A DNA stretch of 64,000 bases from Paramarasmius palmivorus (taxonomy: Eukaryota > Basidiomycota > Agaricomycetes > Agaricales > Marasmiaceae). A program made the translations under genes and the position numbers. Within the stretch, counting starts at the first letter, position 1. Every line of letters starts with the position of its first letter. Below the pieces are notes generated by a model. That model was not told the origin of the DNA and searched no databases. It worked only from the letters and a program-made list of their open reading frames with translations. Of this stretch, positions 1 to 13,206 are shown in pieces. The stretch is from assembly GCA_037176845.1 (NCBI GenBank), contig JAYKXP010000042.1, positions 124,001 to 188,000 of the forward strand, written 5' to 3'.

Positions 1-3000
1 ATTGCTGTAGTGAGGGATAGTATCGTTCGAGAGAACATGGTGAACGCAAGGCTCATTTGAGCAGTCTTCTTGGCTTCGTAGTAGGACCCTGTACTGCACA
101 GACACTCTTTCATATTCATCTCACGGGACTAGACAGGGGATTGTACATCATGTATCTTACATTACTTGTTATATATCTATGTTGTGACATCAAATCCAGC
201 AGGGCAACCTAGCCAATTGATCAGAACTATAGCGCCAAACTTCTTGTGCGATCAGCGACGGCTGCACCTCACCGATGGGGCAGCATAGTATCCTGGGCGG
301 CAATACATAATCCAGGAGGGAAACAAGAGTAAACGGGTATCATTAGATCTCGATAGTGGGTCTGATAGGATATAGTCCAGACTCTCTGTTCTCGCCGTAA
401 AGACGAACCTCAAAGGAATGTCTCTATTTTCTGCAGGCTAATGATGAGAGAAACGAGGGAGCCCATGGGAGAAAGTCGGTAACCCACTGGCATCTGTTAT
501 TCCACTGTTCCCAGTAGTCGAAAGGATTAAGGCATGATAATAATATATCCGTATAGGTGACCTAGCTGAGAGGTAGATACCTCCAACACAGAATCTAGAC
601 AGCTAAGTGATGGTCGTGCTAGCCCAAGACGCTTAACTATCAGAACTTCATGGGCTGCGAATAAGAATCCTGTTAAGTACCATTTGTGACCTGTGAACTG
701 GTTAGTCGTGCATCAGGGCAACTCGCCAAATCTTAGGGGGACCCGAAAAACCTTTGCCACATTAGTATGAGAAGGAGGCATCGTATCGGCGAGCCAGGAC
801 CACCAATAAACCCGAGAAAGTAGGAGGCAAGCATTCTTACCCGACGAGAACGCAAAGCCGGTTTACGAAACAAGGCATTAGTACCTGTGCAGGACGATTT
901 AGTCCTGATGCACATGTCCCGTATGTTAGCACGTCTGCCTAGCAGGGCGTCGCATCGGAAAGTCTCCACGCTAACGTCTATGGGAACTGCGCGATATCAA
1001 CGTCCGACTGAAGATTAAAGGTGAGCCTCACAATCCGAACCGGTAACAAGGGAGCATATCCACAACCAGCACAGCCTTGGCCCGGGCTGAAGACTGTCTG
1101 GACTGTGGTCTCAAGCCTAAAGCTCGATTTACCTCATCCTGTACCATATGACAGTCACCACTGCTTGGCCTATTACGAGCACTGATTCTGAATACAAAGC
1201 ACAGGCTGACAGTGAAGATGAGCAGCTGACAAGGGGAAACATCACCAGGAAAGGCTAAGGTACCAGCAAAATTGTACCTTCTTCTATGGAGATCAGCGCT
1301 CAGCTTCTAGAACGTCTTTGTTTTGGCATGTATTGCTGATGAACAAAGCTTGATATCGGCAACCATCGAGAGAATCTTACCAGGTCTGCTCGACGCTCGT
1401 CTGAGGTATGAACATCTCGACAAACCGAGCAAATGTGCATGATGAACTGATGAAATCAACCAATCAATGATGAAACCATCTGTCGATACGTATCAAGCTT
1501 AGCAATAAATGCGAGTGAGCTATACAGCAAAGGCTCGACGCAAATTCGACGCACAGCGACTCCGCTTCCATTCATACGCTGTGCTACTAGACTCAAATAG
1601 GCTTCAGGTCGAGCTTCAAACTGTATATTCGGAACGATGCAAGGCGTAGATTTGAGAAAGAGTATTGAAGATGAGTGTATAATACATACCTGTGCAGTGG
1701 ACACCGTTGTGGTATTGGCAATGGCAGAAACGTAGGCCAGGCAAAGGAGAAAAATCCTCCGAAGTCGAGAGTAGAAACGGCTTTCACCCAGTCGCAGGTA
1801 TCGAGACCGCGATGATTAATGCATCTAAGACAATAAAAGCAAGGTAACACACCACTTGTGATTATTATGGGTCACGGTGTGAGGAGGGCGAAGCCAGATC
1901 AATTATCATCTCTTGCGGCAGCCACAGCTGGGGATAATTTTAATTGGATAGTGAAATAGCCAGTAGTATCATAACCGGCGTCTGTGTACAAGCCAAATCT
2001 GCACCCCATTGCAATATCGGTTCTGAATATGCATTCCTAGTTCCAAGATCTTAAGAATATGGGGTGTAAGTGGCATCCCTGACAGAAGGGAAAGGGAAAT
2101 CCCCTTGTAAAGACTAGTGAAAACTTTAAAGAATCATTCGCAAGGAAATTATCCTCATTCATACTGAGCAGAACTGACCGTCGATGATACCTCAGGATTC
2201 CTTTGCGCCTATGGTAACGATGAAAGCATATAATTCAAGGAGAGCTAAGGAAACAGTGCGCCTGTAGCAGCTTCCAAGTTTCTGGACAGAGCCCTCAGCT
2301 ATAGTTTACGTTCCAATGTATTATCAACATACCGCGCAAGCAGAGACCACTACACCCGTTAATGAGTCTTGAGGAGACTACGATGACGGGAATATACCCC
2401 GGTATAAATCGCTGTTGCCATTACCGCACCCGAGATTCGTTGGCATACGGGAATGTCTCGAAGCTTCTACGGGATAGAATGGCAGAACATAACACTATCC
2501 CGCATCCAGATTACCTGCGAGAGCCCATAAGAACCATAAATATCATAGCAACGCACGATGCTTAACAGTACTTGTACCGTCAATCACGTTGACGGACCGT
2601 GACGTCGTAATCAGAACGCTGGCATCCCACAAGGGCCCAATTGAGGGTCCAAAATTACAAGTACATTCTTCGTCGGTAGCGGGAGTCGGGACCCGACAGT
2701 TACCCGAGCTAAGACTTCTGGTTTGTGGTGTTGCGAAGCGAAGCGAATGTGTATGGTCATATCGTAAAACTCTTCAACATGGTGACTAGTTCATTTTCGG
2801 TGACAATTCCGTGAATTCTTGTATAATCTGTGATTATTACTCGTTATCTTGGCTAACGACGAAGTAAGCATTAGAAACATCGTGGAAACAATCTGTGGTT
2901 GACGCACTATCAAGGAATCGGCATGGACTGATTTCTCGTCTTGAACATCCTATCTCGCTCCCGATATTAACTGGACTCCTCAGGGGTTATCGACGTTGGC

Positions 3001-4124
3001 ACTGTCATTGTCAGCTGTACTCCAGGTTTTAGCGAGATATATTTCGGCACCTAGTAAGCTTGACGCGTAAAGTATTCACCCTTTCGCTGAGCACTTCAGT
3101 CTTCTTTCTGGAAACAACGGGTCTCGATGTGTGGCCTTAGACCATCTGATAGAGACATATCAGCATTATTTTTCAATGAGAATAGAACGGGAACTCACCG
3201 GGTGAAAAGCATCATCGAGGTCGCAAAGAAGAAAGATTTCAACGTCCGATATTGACAAACTCGATCGGCTCGGCTCGGCTTCGGACTTGACGTCGGAGCT
3301 TCTCTGACACACGACGTTGCCCTCGAACCCGACCAGCCCTTGCGAATAGCTGAGCGCGCGGAGGAGAGCGCAAAGTTAACGACGGCCCAAGCGGGTCCAG
3401 GGTTCCTAAGTAGTGCCATTGGTAGCTGGCGGAACACAAAACCTGAAGAGGGAGAAAAACTTTCCTAGTTAAGCGATTCTGAGACACGTGCATCTTGTGG
3501 AGCTTACCCAGAGTCCAGATCGACCCTTTTTTCTTTCTTACACATCTACCTGATACTGCTGACAATTTAGCTCTTCACCTCTGAGTCAGGGATGAGCGAT
3601 TGTTGGCTATCATTGAACGTTGAACTCGCATCCAACTGACTTCTTTCGGCACATTTTCCATATGGATATTCCACTCTTATCAAGCCTTTGTCATGGATTT
3701 TCATTTCCACGAGGTGACCGTGCATACTAATCTTAGGAAAACTGAACGGAGATGCCCTGGAGGTCGAGGATTGTGGAACCATCCAAATGGCGCTTCACAG
3801 GTGAGCTTCTCCGAGTGTGTTTCGGGTCTAGCTGATTTCTAGAACCTGCGCGATAGAATTGTGACTAGCACCTTTCGTTTCAACCTAGTACGATTATATG
3901 AAGCATCGCTTGCAATTGTGCATGTATTTTCAATTCCAAGATTATATGATGAACAGACTCATTACGTGACAAGTTATGGTTCACGGTTCTATTCAAATTT
4001 GCCACAGGCGGTCATTCAATGTGTCCCCAACACCTCCCCGCCTCGTCACGATCGGGCTTCCGATCAAACCTCCAACTAGATCTCTTAGCGACCGTAAACT
4101 CAAGTCATGTGCAGGTCTGCACAA
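1..4124. other. No supportable gene; AT-balanced intergenic DNA
   Basis: I read both strands and found no exon series that joins into a protein. The only suggestive pieces are on the minus strand: a short coding-like stretch near 1380-1440 that ends in a good donor, and a fragment near 3740-3790 that reads like the start of a lipid-binding (CRAL-TRIO) fold. Neither is supported by neighbouring exons. No tRNA, transposase or terminal repeats were seen. Confidence 0.4.
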
Positions 4125-4130
4125 TATAAA
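4125..4130 (+). promoter_or_regulatory. TATA box of the catalase gene
   Basis: A TATAAA hexamer lies 63 bases before the catalase start codon, at the normal distance for a fungal core promoter. Confidence 0.5.
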
Positions 4131-4192
4131 GACAAGGGCTGGTCGGATCTCCAAAACCCCATCGTCTATCGCCCAGACGCCTCCTCCACATT

Positions 4193-6554
4193 ATGCGGGC
4201 CTTCTTTACTGTCATCGCTACAGCCGCTATTTTATCTTCCGCTACCTGCCCTTATAGTGCTCGCGATACTGGCGAATCCTTATCTCGTCGTGCGCCCGGT
4301 GACGATGGCTTCCTAGAGCAGTTTGTCGTGGACGATACAGACTCATATACTACTACGGACTTCGGAACACCTGTGGATGACACAGTCTCTCTTAAAGCTG
4401 GAGACAGAGGCCCCACTCTGCTCGAAGACTTTGTCTTCCGCACGAAAATAACGCGCTTCGATCACGAAAGGATCCCAGAAAGAGCTGGTGGGTAATCAAT
4501 CATTTGCTTCTTTTGATTCGTGTATTGACGTTGCACTTCCGTAGTTCACGCTCGTGGTGCAGCCGCTCACGGATACTTTGAGTCGTATGGCGACTGGTCC
4601 AACCTCACGGCAGCTTCATTCCTCAGTTCCGCCGGGAAGCAAACGCCGATCTTCCTCCGTTTCTCCACTGTCGCAGGTTCCCGTGGCAGTTCGGATACAG
4701 TTCGTGATGTTCATGGGTTTGCTCTACGTTTCTACACTGATGAGGGCAACTATGGTACGTACTTGGCGTTATCTGTTACGGAAATCATAAAGGCCTGATG
4801 AACCTTCTGTTCGCCTCTTCCAATTGGATCAGACATCGTTGGAAACAACATCCCTGTTTTCTTCATCCAAGACGCTATTCAATTCCCTGATCTCATCCAC
4901 TCCGTCAAACCTCGTGCAGATAACGAGATACCTCAGGCCGCAACAGCTCATGATTCCGCTTACGACTTCTTCTCTCAAAATCCCTCGACCCTCCATACGC
5001 TGCTATGGGCGCTTTCCGGTCACGGAGTTCCCCGCTCATATCGCCACATTGATGGTTTCGGGGTCCACACCTTCCGTTTCGTCAACCGGCAGGGCCAATC
5101 CAAACTTATCAAGTGGCATTTCAAAAGTCAGCAGGGCGTTGCTAGTCTTGTCTGGGCTGAGGCTCTCACCCTCGCCGGTCAGAATCCCGATTTCCATCGT
5201 CAGGATCTCTTCAACGCTATCGCAGGAGGCCAGTATCCAGAATGGGAAGTTGGCGTTCAAATTGTTGATGAAGAAGACGTCCTCAAATACGGTTTTGACT
5301 TATTGGACCCTACTAAGATCCTTCCTGAGACATTAGTGCCGGTAACTCCACTGGGCAAGTTTGTTCTCAACCGGAACGTCGTGAACTATTTCGCCGAGAC
5401 GGAACAGGCGATGGTGAGTCTTCTTTTTTGTTTCCTCGTTGTAAGGCCTCAGATCCTCATGCGTTGCGAAACTCTAGTTTTCTCCTGGCCATGTTGTCCC
5501 GGGCGTTGATTTCTCGGATGATCCTCTGCTCCAAGGGCGATTATTCTCTTACGTCGACACCCAGCTCAACCGAAACATGGGTTCACCCAACTTTGAACAA
5601 ATTCCTATCAACCGACCTCGTAACGGCGTCCACAACAACAATCGTGATGGAGCGGGACAACAGTTCATAAATTCCAACGTCAACCCGTACACGTTCAATA
5701 CGTTGAGTAACGGGTATCCCAAACCTGCCAATCAAACCGTTGGTAACGGGTTCTTTACCGCTCCTGCGAGAAGGATCGTGGACGCGGAATACGTTCGGGT
5801 TGTGTCGCCGACGTTCTTGGATTATTGGAGTCAGCCAAGACTATTCTACAACTCCATTCTTCCTGTCGAAAGACAGATGATAATTAACGCTCTCCGATTT
5901 GAGCTTTCTCATGTCCAGTCTCTAGCCGTTCGGCAGAACGTCGTTACTCAACTCAACAGAATCGACAACGACTTTGCGAAGAGAGTAGCGCTCGCGATCA
6001 ACGTCGAGGCCCCTTCTCCCGATGCCACGTACTATCACGACAATACGACCACTGCCTTGTCCATATTTAACACCACGTTGAACACTATTGCTGGTCTAAA
6101 CGTTGGTATTCTCGCTACGATTAACTCGACCACTTCCATCCAACAAGCTACTTCCATTGCACAGCAGCTCCACGAAAAAGGTGCTAATGGTATTGTCATC
6201 GCAGAGACGCTTGTTCAAGGCGTCAATACTACCTACATATCCTCCGATGCTGTTCTCTTTGACGGCATCATCATCGCGGATGACACTCAAAGCTTGTTCG
6301 ACCCAGCGTTGGCTTCGACTTCATCATTCTATCCTCCACAGAGGCCGATAAGCATAGTCAGGGATGCTTACTACTACGGAAAACCTATAGCATCTGTTGG
6401 CTCGGCTACCCAAGTCATCACCACCTTCGCAGCGTCGACGGAGCCTGGGCTGTATACAGCGAACTCCACTGAAGGAGATTTCCTCAACGAGTTTGAGAGT
6501 GGGTTGAAGCAGTTCAAGTTCCTGGACCGGTACCCGATAGATCAGCCATTGTAG
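4193..6554 (+). CDS. Secreted large-subunit (clade 2) catalase
   Basis: This enzyme breaks down hydrogen peroxide to water and oxygen, probably outside the cell or in the wall. Four exons (4193-4487, 4545-4754, 4833-5413, 5478-6554) with GT-AG introns give 720 residues, the usual length of large-subunit fungal catalases. The first ~20 residues form a signal peptide ([16 protein letters not shown]). The active-site His is in VHARG near residue 100. The catalytic Asn is in [11 protein letters not shown], and the heme-ligand Tyr is in LFSYVDTQ. The last ~150 residues form the flavodoxin-like C-terminal domain typical of this clade, with motifs such as [10 protein letters not shown]. Many NxT/S sequons fit a secreted glycoprotein. 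It converges on the carboxypeptidase gene, with 186 bases between the stops. No damage was seen. The start is fixed by the signal peptide and the TATA box upstream. Confidence 0.95.
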
Positions 6555-6740
6555 AGTCCAGAACAATTGTCTGCTACAATACGTTACCTATACCCTTTTT
6601 ATCATTATATGTATCGTATCGTAAAATGTCCTTTCTACTCTTTCAAGCCTATTCTTGTGAAAGAACTAAATGTGCAACTAACGTACGAAAGATGATCTCA
6701 ATGTTTGAGAAAGATCTATGGATATGTCCCTCTATGGCAA

Positions 6741-8973
6741 TCATATCATGATAAACACATAAAAGATGATGAGAACCACGACAGGCCACCGCGATGTGCT
6801 CGGAATTGTACTAGCGCCATTGGAGGAACTAGGTTCAGGCTCTCCCGAATCACCATCAGGATCATCCGACGACGACGACGACACCGAATGCAGTGTTTCG
6901 TTCTTGACGAACTGAGCAAATATCTCTAGCGCGACTTTAGGCTGATAAGCAGGCTATCACAACAGAGACGACAAATAAGGAATGCATAACACAATCAGTC
7001 CAGAGCGGGAATAGAAAGCAAGAGGCCGCACCAACGCATGACCAGCACCAAATACGCGTCTAATTAGAGCGAACAGATCAGCTAGGTGCACGACTTTTAA
7101 ATGCAATGTGACGTACGCAAACTGGAATTTATCGACTACTTTGTAGCTAGCGACTGCCTCTCCGTCAATTGTCATATTGGTGAAAGGGGTGTCTCTCAAG
7201 GTCTTGTTGCCATACCACTCCATTTCAATCATAGACTCATGTACGCCAAGCCAATTGGCTCTTTTTGAAGCCATCAGTAAGACAAAGAAGAAGGGTGATC
7301 AACACTTACTTCATATCCGCATCTCCAACCTGGATTGAGTACACACTGAGCCTTGAGATTAGACAATGCATTGAAGGGACATACCCAGATCAGGATAGGA
7401 AATTTACTTTCCGCTAACGTCGCAAGATGAGGCAAGAACGTTCTGCCGGTCTGTCGAGCTTGTAAGTCATAAGAAACACCGAGTGTCCATGCCCCAACTT
7501 ACCTCGCCCGATTGCGCAAATCTAAACTTGACGCTAGAATCGCACTGGTCAAAGGTCCCATTCTTATTCCCATTTAGTGAAACACCGAGACTTTTCTGAA
7601 TTTCTGGTAGCCTTATAAAGGTCGCGTAATCAGTTGAAGGCCCTGCCGCCTCCTCGTCTTCATCAGACTCCTCTGTGGAAGCAGTAGAACTTTGACGAAG
7701 ATCATCTGGATCTCGAGCACCAACTGCGGGCAAGAACACACCATACGTCTGTGAATGGTTATATCAGCTGGGTCATATGGTACATCTATACTGGAGAACA
7801 AAAATAGTGTCCTATTTGGGCCCCTCCGAGGTGGCCATGAGTCGAGCGCCCAAATGGATAGATGAAACAGGAGGTAAAGACGCAGACTCACGCAGTTCAC
7901 AACAGCATCTCTGCAAATACCGTCCGCTTTTCCACCCGCCTCGAGACCATTACATTGTCGAATCTGACCCTTGCAGTCGTTCTCAAAAGCTGATTGGATG
8001 GAATCGATCACACTGGCATTCTGAAGCGGACCATAACCAGGTGCATCCCGTGCAAAATCAACTATGGTTTGGAACTGGAGAAGGGGGTCATGCTTTCCAC
8101 TACATGGGAACGAAGTTCAGGATTTGGAACTCCAGAGCGCATCAACACTCACTTGTTAACCATTAAACCAGATACAACCACTTTTACCGCTGTTAGTTCA
8201 CCGTCGTCAATGAGCTTGTTTTGCTCATTGAAGTAGTTGATAAACACAGGTCCAAATCGGGCGCCATATGATTCGGTAGCAAGAATGAACTGTCTGTTTC
8301 TGAATTTGCTGAATGTTGGGCTGATCCAAAAGGATTGCAACGCCTGCCAGACAAACTTGGCTGCATCCTCCGAGTTGTCGATCTCCTCGCCGACAGAGAA
8401 CCCAGAACCAAAGGGCTGATCGAGGTAGAGCACTTCGAAGCGTTACCAGAAATGAGTCGTAATATGTGATGAACGTAGCGAGAGGAACGCACTATTGCTT
8501 ATATTATTCCAGCTATACGGGTTGAAAGACGTTGCAGTCTTGTTCTGTGTCACGGTACAAGGGCCATGTTCATTGAAGAGACCAATCATCGACGAACATC
8601 CAGGACCGCCGTTCAACCTGTTTCATGATGAGTCAAAATGTGGCATTGGCGTTGGCATTGCTTGCGGTGAACGGACCAAAGAGTGAGTGGTGCAGTTTCG
8701 GGAGAATGTCGAGCCTCGAACAACCAAAACCACTATAAAGAGGATATTCAGCAATCAGACGGGTAATATATCACCAAAACGCACCATCGAGCTGTTCTTC
8801 CCCATATTGACGTATCCCGAGTACTGTCGTACTCCATCGACCTTCTCGCAAACTCCCGAATTCGCAACGAATGTCAGATTCCCTTCTATGTTGGACGCTG
8901 ATGCCGCCGACGTGTACCACAGAATGAGTAGTATAAAGAATGCGTGGATGTCTTGAATAAGGCGAGGTGGCAT
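6741..8973 (-). CDS. Serine carboxypeptidase, peptidase family S10, probably GPI-anchored
   Basis: This enzyme removes C-terminal residues from peptides; secreted members feed on extracellular protein. I resolve 11 exons: 8785-8973, 8677-8732, 8493-8617, 8153-8432, 7892-8099, 7503-7748, 7385-7450, 7310-7329, 7117-7260, 7032-7059 and 6741-6953. They give 524 residues with consistent phases. A signal peptide starts it (MPPRLIQDIHAFFILLIL). The substrate-binding motif is WLNGGPGCSSM. The nucleophile Ser is in TESYG, the Asp in GDADMKANWLG and the His in GAGHAL, so the triad is complete. The eighth exon is only 20 bases. The C-terminus is a Ser-rich stretch followed by a hydrophobic tail ending VVVLIIFYVFIMI, which looks like a GPI-anchor signal. 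An alternative read-through of the 7032-7059 exon gives a shorter, non-family tail and is less likely. A pyrimidine-rich tract (coding strand) lies just upstream, as in many fungal promoters. Confidence 0.93.
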
Positions 8974-8999
8974 GGAATGGTATCGAAAGAGAAAGGAGA

Positions 9000-10359
9000 G
9001 TGGAAGAGATGAAAGAAAGGGAAAGTAACGATATAGAGGGAAAGGGAAGCGCTGCGCACTAATAGCGTGGAACTGCGTGGGATCATTTCTCGCTATCGTG
9101 GTATGAGACAAGGTGAAGAAGCTTGCTTTTGCGGTGATTGTCGTGAAGGAACAAATTTCGCGACCGGCAACGACATCCGATAAGTAGCCGGTACACCACG
9201 ATTGGTTTATCAGCCTCAACGATTCATACTACTTATCGCCAATTCGACACGTATCATTCACGCTCCAAGGGTTCTTGGCGAAGCTACTTGGACTCCAACA
9301 AAGTCTCCGCTGTTGTTCCGTTCGGCCTTCATGTTCATCTATGATAGCTAAAAAGACTGTGCCATATGATTTGGAAACACAGGTATAGTTACTCTCCGAA
9401 TCACGTACTGCTGTGTACTAGAAGATCAGTGAACGTCTTTGAGCACCGCTGCTATAGTATATGTAGATGAGTGGATCCCTTGTAGCACCCTTCGCAGTGA
9501 CAGCCTGAGCCTGTACGCCTTGCCGAAATCTGTATTGGCACAGGCAAGTATACCTATGTAAAACAGATGTTAACATTCACCTCCAGTACGACGCCGATAA
9601 CCAAAATAGACCGCGCTTACATAAAGGCGCATGAGCCAGACTACGCGGAAGTATTACGATAATCACGGCAAAAACCACGTCTGCGAATAACCGTCGACAA
9701 TGGCCTCATAAGAAAAGAAATGGAAAGCCTACCGTTGTGCTTCGTCACTAGCGTGTTGACGGCGTCCGTGGAGATTTGAATTGAATCTCTTCAGATGGAT
9801 GATTTCAGTGCCGAAACAACGCTGCAATCTAGTGAAGAAACATTCAGCACTGATTGAAACCAAAGATCGAGATAGAACTCACCCCGGCATTATTCGCTAG
9901 ACATGGCACGACATCTACATCGCATGGTAGCATATCGAGAAACCTCCGAGCACCACTACCCTTGAATCGTAACCATACATGAGTAGGCCACAAAACTTCC
10001 GAGCACGCAAATCGGACCGCTTTCTTTATTGGGACCGAGCAAACTAACGCATACTTGGGGCTTCCAGTCTAGCGTGCATGCTACCATGCGAGATAAACCT
10101 ACAGAATAGTTAGCGTTCATGTTTGGGGCGAGAGGCCGAAATGTTCATACCCTGTTCTCCACCGCAGCACTCCGGAACCTCAAAGTCACAACAACTTTCG
10201 GTCAATCCCCTTCGTTCGCATGTTCAGAAAGACTGAGAGAAGCCCTCAACAGTAATCGGCGTGCAGGCCATGGTCCTGAAGGCGCCAAACTGAAAGGTGC
10301 TGTGCTAGACCCCTTCAGGACGGCCAAACGTTCTCAGCCGGAATCCCTGTTGCAAGTGC
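9000..10359. other. Intergenic stretch upstream of the carboxypeptidase
   Basis: It holds the carboxypeptidase promoter (purine-rich on the plus strand, about 8980-9050, and a CCAAT-type sequence near 9200 on the minus strand). The rest shows only short frames with no splice logic. Nothing else seen. Confidence 0.35.
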
Positions 10360-11650
10360 ATTATAAGGGTACCTGAACAATGCTAAGAACCAGATAGTAA
10401 GGCATTCCATGTGCAAAAGCATACCTTCTCCTCGTCGTTCCTCACACTTGAAGCAACGGATCCTTCGGCTTCTATAACTTCTTGGTGGATTGGGATAAAA
10501 GATAGGGAGCATATTGCCGCAATACTGGAGCATCTCCGGGGCCCTATCCGGCGGGGAATATGAGTGTTAAAGGCAGCGAACTGAAGGGCGCAATCAGGTA
10601 CTGCTGAGTGATCTTTAGTGTCAGATGGCTAATCTCGGTGGGTTTCTTTCGTAAGCTTTTGAGGGTGCTAATATGGAGCAGGAATTATGAAGAGTTAATC
10701 AGTGTTTCTTCGACAAAAAAGTGAAATCGACGTACCTTCTCTTCCTCAATTCTGACTTTGCTGCCTTCTATCAGAGCTATAGCAACTTGAACGCCCACGA
10801 CCGCAACGTAGAACGGAAAGCTTGCGTCTTTTGCGACATATAGGGGGATAACCAGAAACAGTACGCAAGATTTGGAGGGCGTCAAAGTGTTGTCAGTCGT
10901 GATCTTGTACTGGCCGTTGTCGTTGTCAAGTTTTGGGACTCTGGTAGTGTCTCCGAGAAGCCTGGAAAAGACTTAAGTATACAACAGCGGGACGGGAAAG
11001 ACAAAGCAAACGCACCTGCTTCCTGGTCCTGATCCCTCGTAAACCAACTCTGAACTCGATGCTAGAGGTATCCGAAAGGCTGGAGTCCCTGGGTGCGCCT
11101 ACAGAGTACTAAAGGTTTGAGCCGTAGAATGATACGGTGTCATGTCTGTCTATCTCCCGAACGAAAATCAAGGTCAATGGCCGGTAATAGGCAGTCGTCG
11201 GATGATGGTGGTTGAGCACGAGCAGCATCAGGGAGCCAAGGTGCGGATAGCACATTGCCCTTCCCTCGACGGAGGAGCAAGATCTTGAGTGCTGACGAGG
11301 TATATCTGGTGGTTTTGTACAGTTAGAATACACGCCGACACGTCTTGTTCGGACTGACTTTTTTAGATAAATAAACGGGGTGACATTCAAGCCTAGATGT
11401 ACTATGCATGATGTTAGTCGCAGTGCCTCCGTTTCAGTGGAAAGAAAGGAAATGGTGCGCACAAAGTACAAAAAGTCCCTGCCCATAATCCAACCTTTTC
11501 CGTACTTCAGTCGTTGAAATCCACAGCTGCCCCTACATTCCAAGAGGGATGTGAGCTCCCTAAAGAGTGTCTGGAGGGCTTTGAACATACCTTTGCGAGT
11601 AGCGGCTTGCACAGGCGCAGGGAGGAAGAGTTGCCTTTTGGACGATGGTG
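10360..11650 (-). CDS. Unassigned minus-strand coding-like exons
   Basis: I do not recognise this gene. Several minus-strand stretches look coding and are flanked by plausible splice sites. One is a two-exon unit at about 10738-11100, with EYEGSGPG-like and IEGSKVRIEEEK text and a hydrophobic run (VLFLVIPLYVA). Another lies at about 10435-10590, ending RNDEEK before a good donor. Others lie at about 11130-11290 and 11600-11700. I could not join them into one unbroken frame, so this is either a gene with very short exons, a decayed gene or chance. No domain was recognised. Confidence 0.2.
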
Positions 11651-11789
11651 ACGGTAGCGAAGAGGGTTAGCGGTGTGAAAAAATTCCCAAACCTATCGAA
11701 TTGGCTCACGTCATTTCCTTCTTTTTCCTTGTTTCGCAACTCCGACCACAAAACCAGGCTCAGTCTACCACTCGCACTAAGCCTCCCAG

Positions 11790-12640
11790 TTTAAACTCCC
11801 CGTTGACATCATCGTCAAATCTTCTAATGGCCATCTACTGGGCACCCACATGAAGAATCTCGAAGATTTCCTCGTAGCTGGCTCCGTAACACATCAAATC
11901 GGGAATATAGTGGCACTGAGAAAGACTGCTGATACCCTGCTATTCTTATTCAAGTATTCTCATTACGAAGATCACCATAGTCTCTCGAGCCTTGTGATGA
12001 ACGAGCTACTAGCTCTGACGGATGCCGCGGACGACTATGGGAATTACTTTGCATTCATTGCCTGCAAATAGACTCGGAGAGGCCATGAAGTGAGTGTCCC
12101 GTCCATTTATGCCTCATAATGACAACGGCTCATTTAGTCGTTGATCAACAGTCGCTTGTTGCCCCAGTCACTGAAAGAAATCTTGAAACTACTGCCATAC
12201 ACGATCATGATCACAATTTGGATGTAATGGTTCGTTCGACAATGAATGTACCTCTATGTGACGTAGCCAGGAGTATGATTCACTGTCCCAGTGTATTCAT
12301 GATTTATGTGAGTTCTTTGTCTATTTGCCTAGCAGTGCACAAAGACATCTCCTTCCTCAGTCCTTATACCGCGATCTATGGCCCACCTCTACGGACGCAT
12401 ACAAAAGATTCCCCAATAGTGGTGTATTCCTCTAGGCTTACTGCATCAATGGCTCACAAGGGAAAGCGGCAGCACTGTTCCAGGATATCATGAAGAGCTA
12501 CGAAATAGCTAATTTACGCGGCCATGATCAGGAAGGTCAGCAAAACAAGCGCGTCCTCCCCGATAACGACTGGCTGGTTCAACAATGTGATTATATTTGC
12601 TGTAGAGAAGTTTCCGAGGTGGGAACAATTTATAAATTTC
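11790..12640 (+). pseudogene. BTB/POZ-like gene, apparently frame-broken
   Basis: The first segment (about 11790-12089) reads VDIIVKSSNG...HMKNLEDF and then ELLALTDAADDYGNYFAF. This is the pattern of the BTB-type proteins expanded in Agaricomycetes (VDI-SSDG, later an AADKYG-like helix). Just after the CK of the last helix, frame is lost. One extra base near 12069 creates a TAG, while the next frame continues as RLGEAMK up to a good donor at 12090. A second coding-like segment (12138-12307) and a third (about 12440-12600, with GKAAALFQDIMKS) follow in the same direction. I infer a recently damaged copy, or a base error in the assembly. No start codon could be fixed, because the first segment looks like an internal exon. 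Confidence 0.4.
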
Positions 12641-12649
12641 GATAGAAAG

Positions 12650-13122
12650 AGGGAGTGAATATACTGGTTTCAAGCACGCCTATTCGCGCACGGGTAATTT
12701 CTCTAAAGTTCATGTTCGTACAGTTATCTTTACGCTTATCGATGTCACATATGATTCTAACGCTGATCAGACAGATGGAATGCTGCTGTATGGTTGCGGT
12801 GGACCGTGCTTTTCTACTCATGGTATGTCTAGGTCCTTATTATGTGTCCATCCGTCGAATGGTTCGCGCCCGCGCGCTAGAAATTGCAAATGTAGCACCT
12901 CATCTGTCAACTATGAGGTCGGTTCTTCAAATTACTGCTGTAAAGATGGTCATGACACCCTTAGGTCAATAGACTCAACCTGCTCTTTGGGTGCTCATCA
13001 ATTCACTTTCACGACAGGCGAAATGCTTCTGCACTCCACTGGCACTGGACGATGAAGGGATCCTTTGTTCGACCTGTCTCAGGGCATGTAGTTAGCCGCG
13101 TTGCTGCCAGGCTTCAGGAGGG
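12650..13122. other. Gap before the SDR gene
   Basis: It contains an open Cys-rich plus-strand frame (about 12780-13055) that I cannot link to any family, and the SDR promoter at its end. Nothing else was seen. Confidence 0.3.
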
Positions 13123-13129
13123 TATAAAA
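13123..13129 (+). promoter_or_regulatory. TATA box of the SDR gene
   Basis: TATAAAA lies 78 bases before the start codon. Confidence 0.5.
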
Positions 13130-13206
13130 GACCTGATATTTTCTGACCTCTCCTCACTGAAAAATCGACCGGTCTCTCTACTACACTTGAATACTCCTCG
13201 AACACA

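Noticed and set aside
3190..3790. Minus-strand text resembling a CRAL-TRIO (Sec14-like) start (ILDLQGIS)
   Set aside because: Only a few residues match, the following exons do not continue the fold, and frames clash.
6957..7059. Hydrophobic C-terminal extension of the S10 protease by read-through
   Set aside because: Removing the intron 6954-7031 restores the family sequence PAYQPKVALEIF, so the read-through tail is intron sequence.
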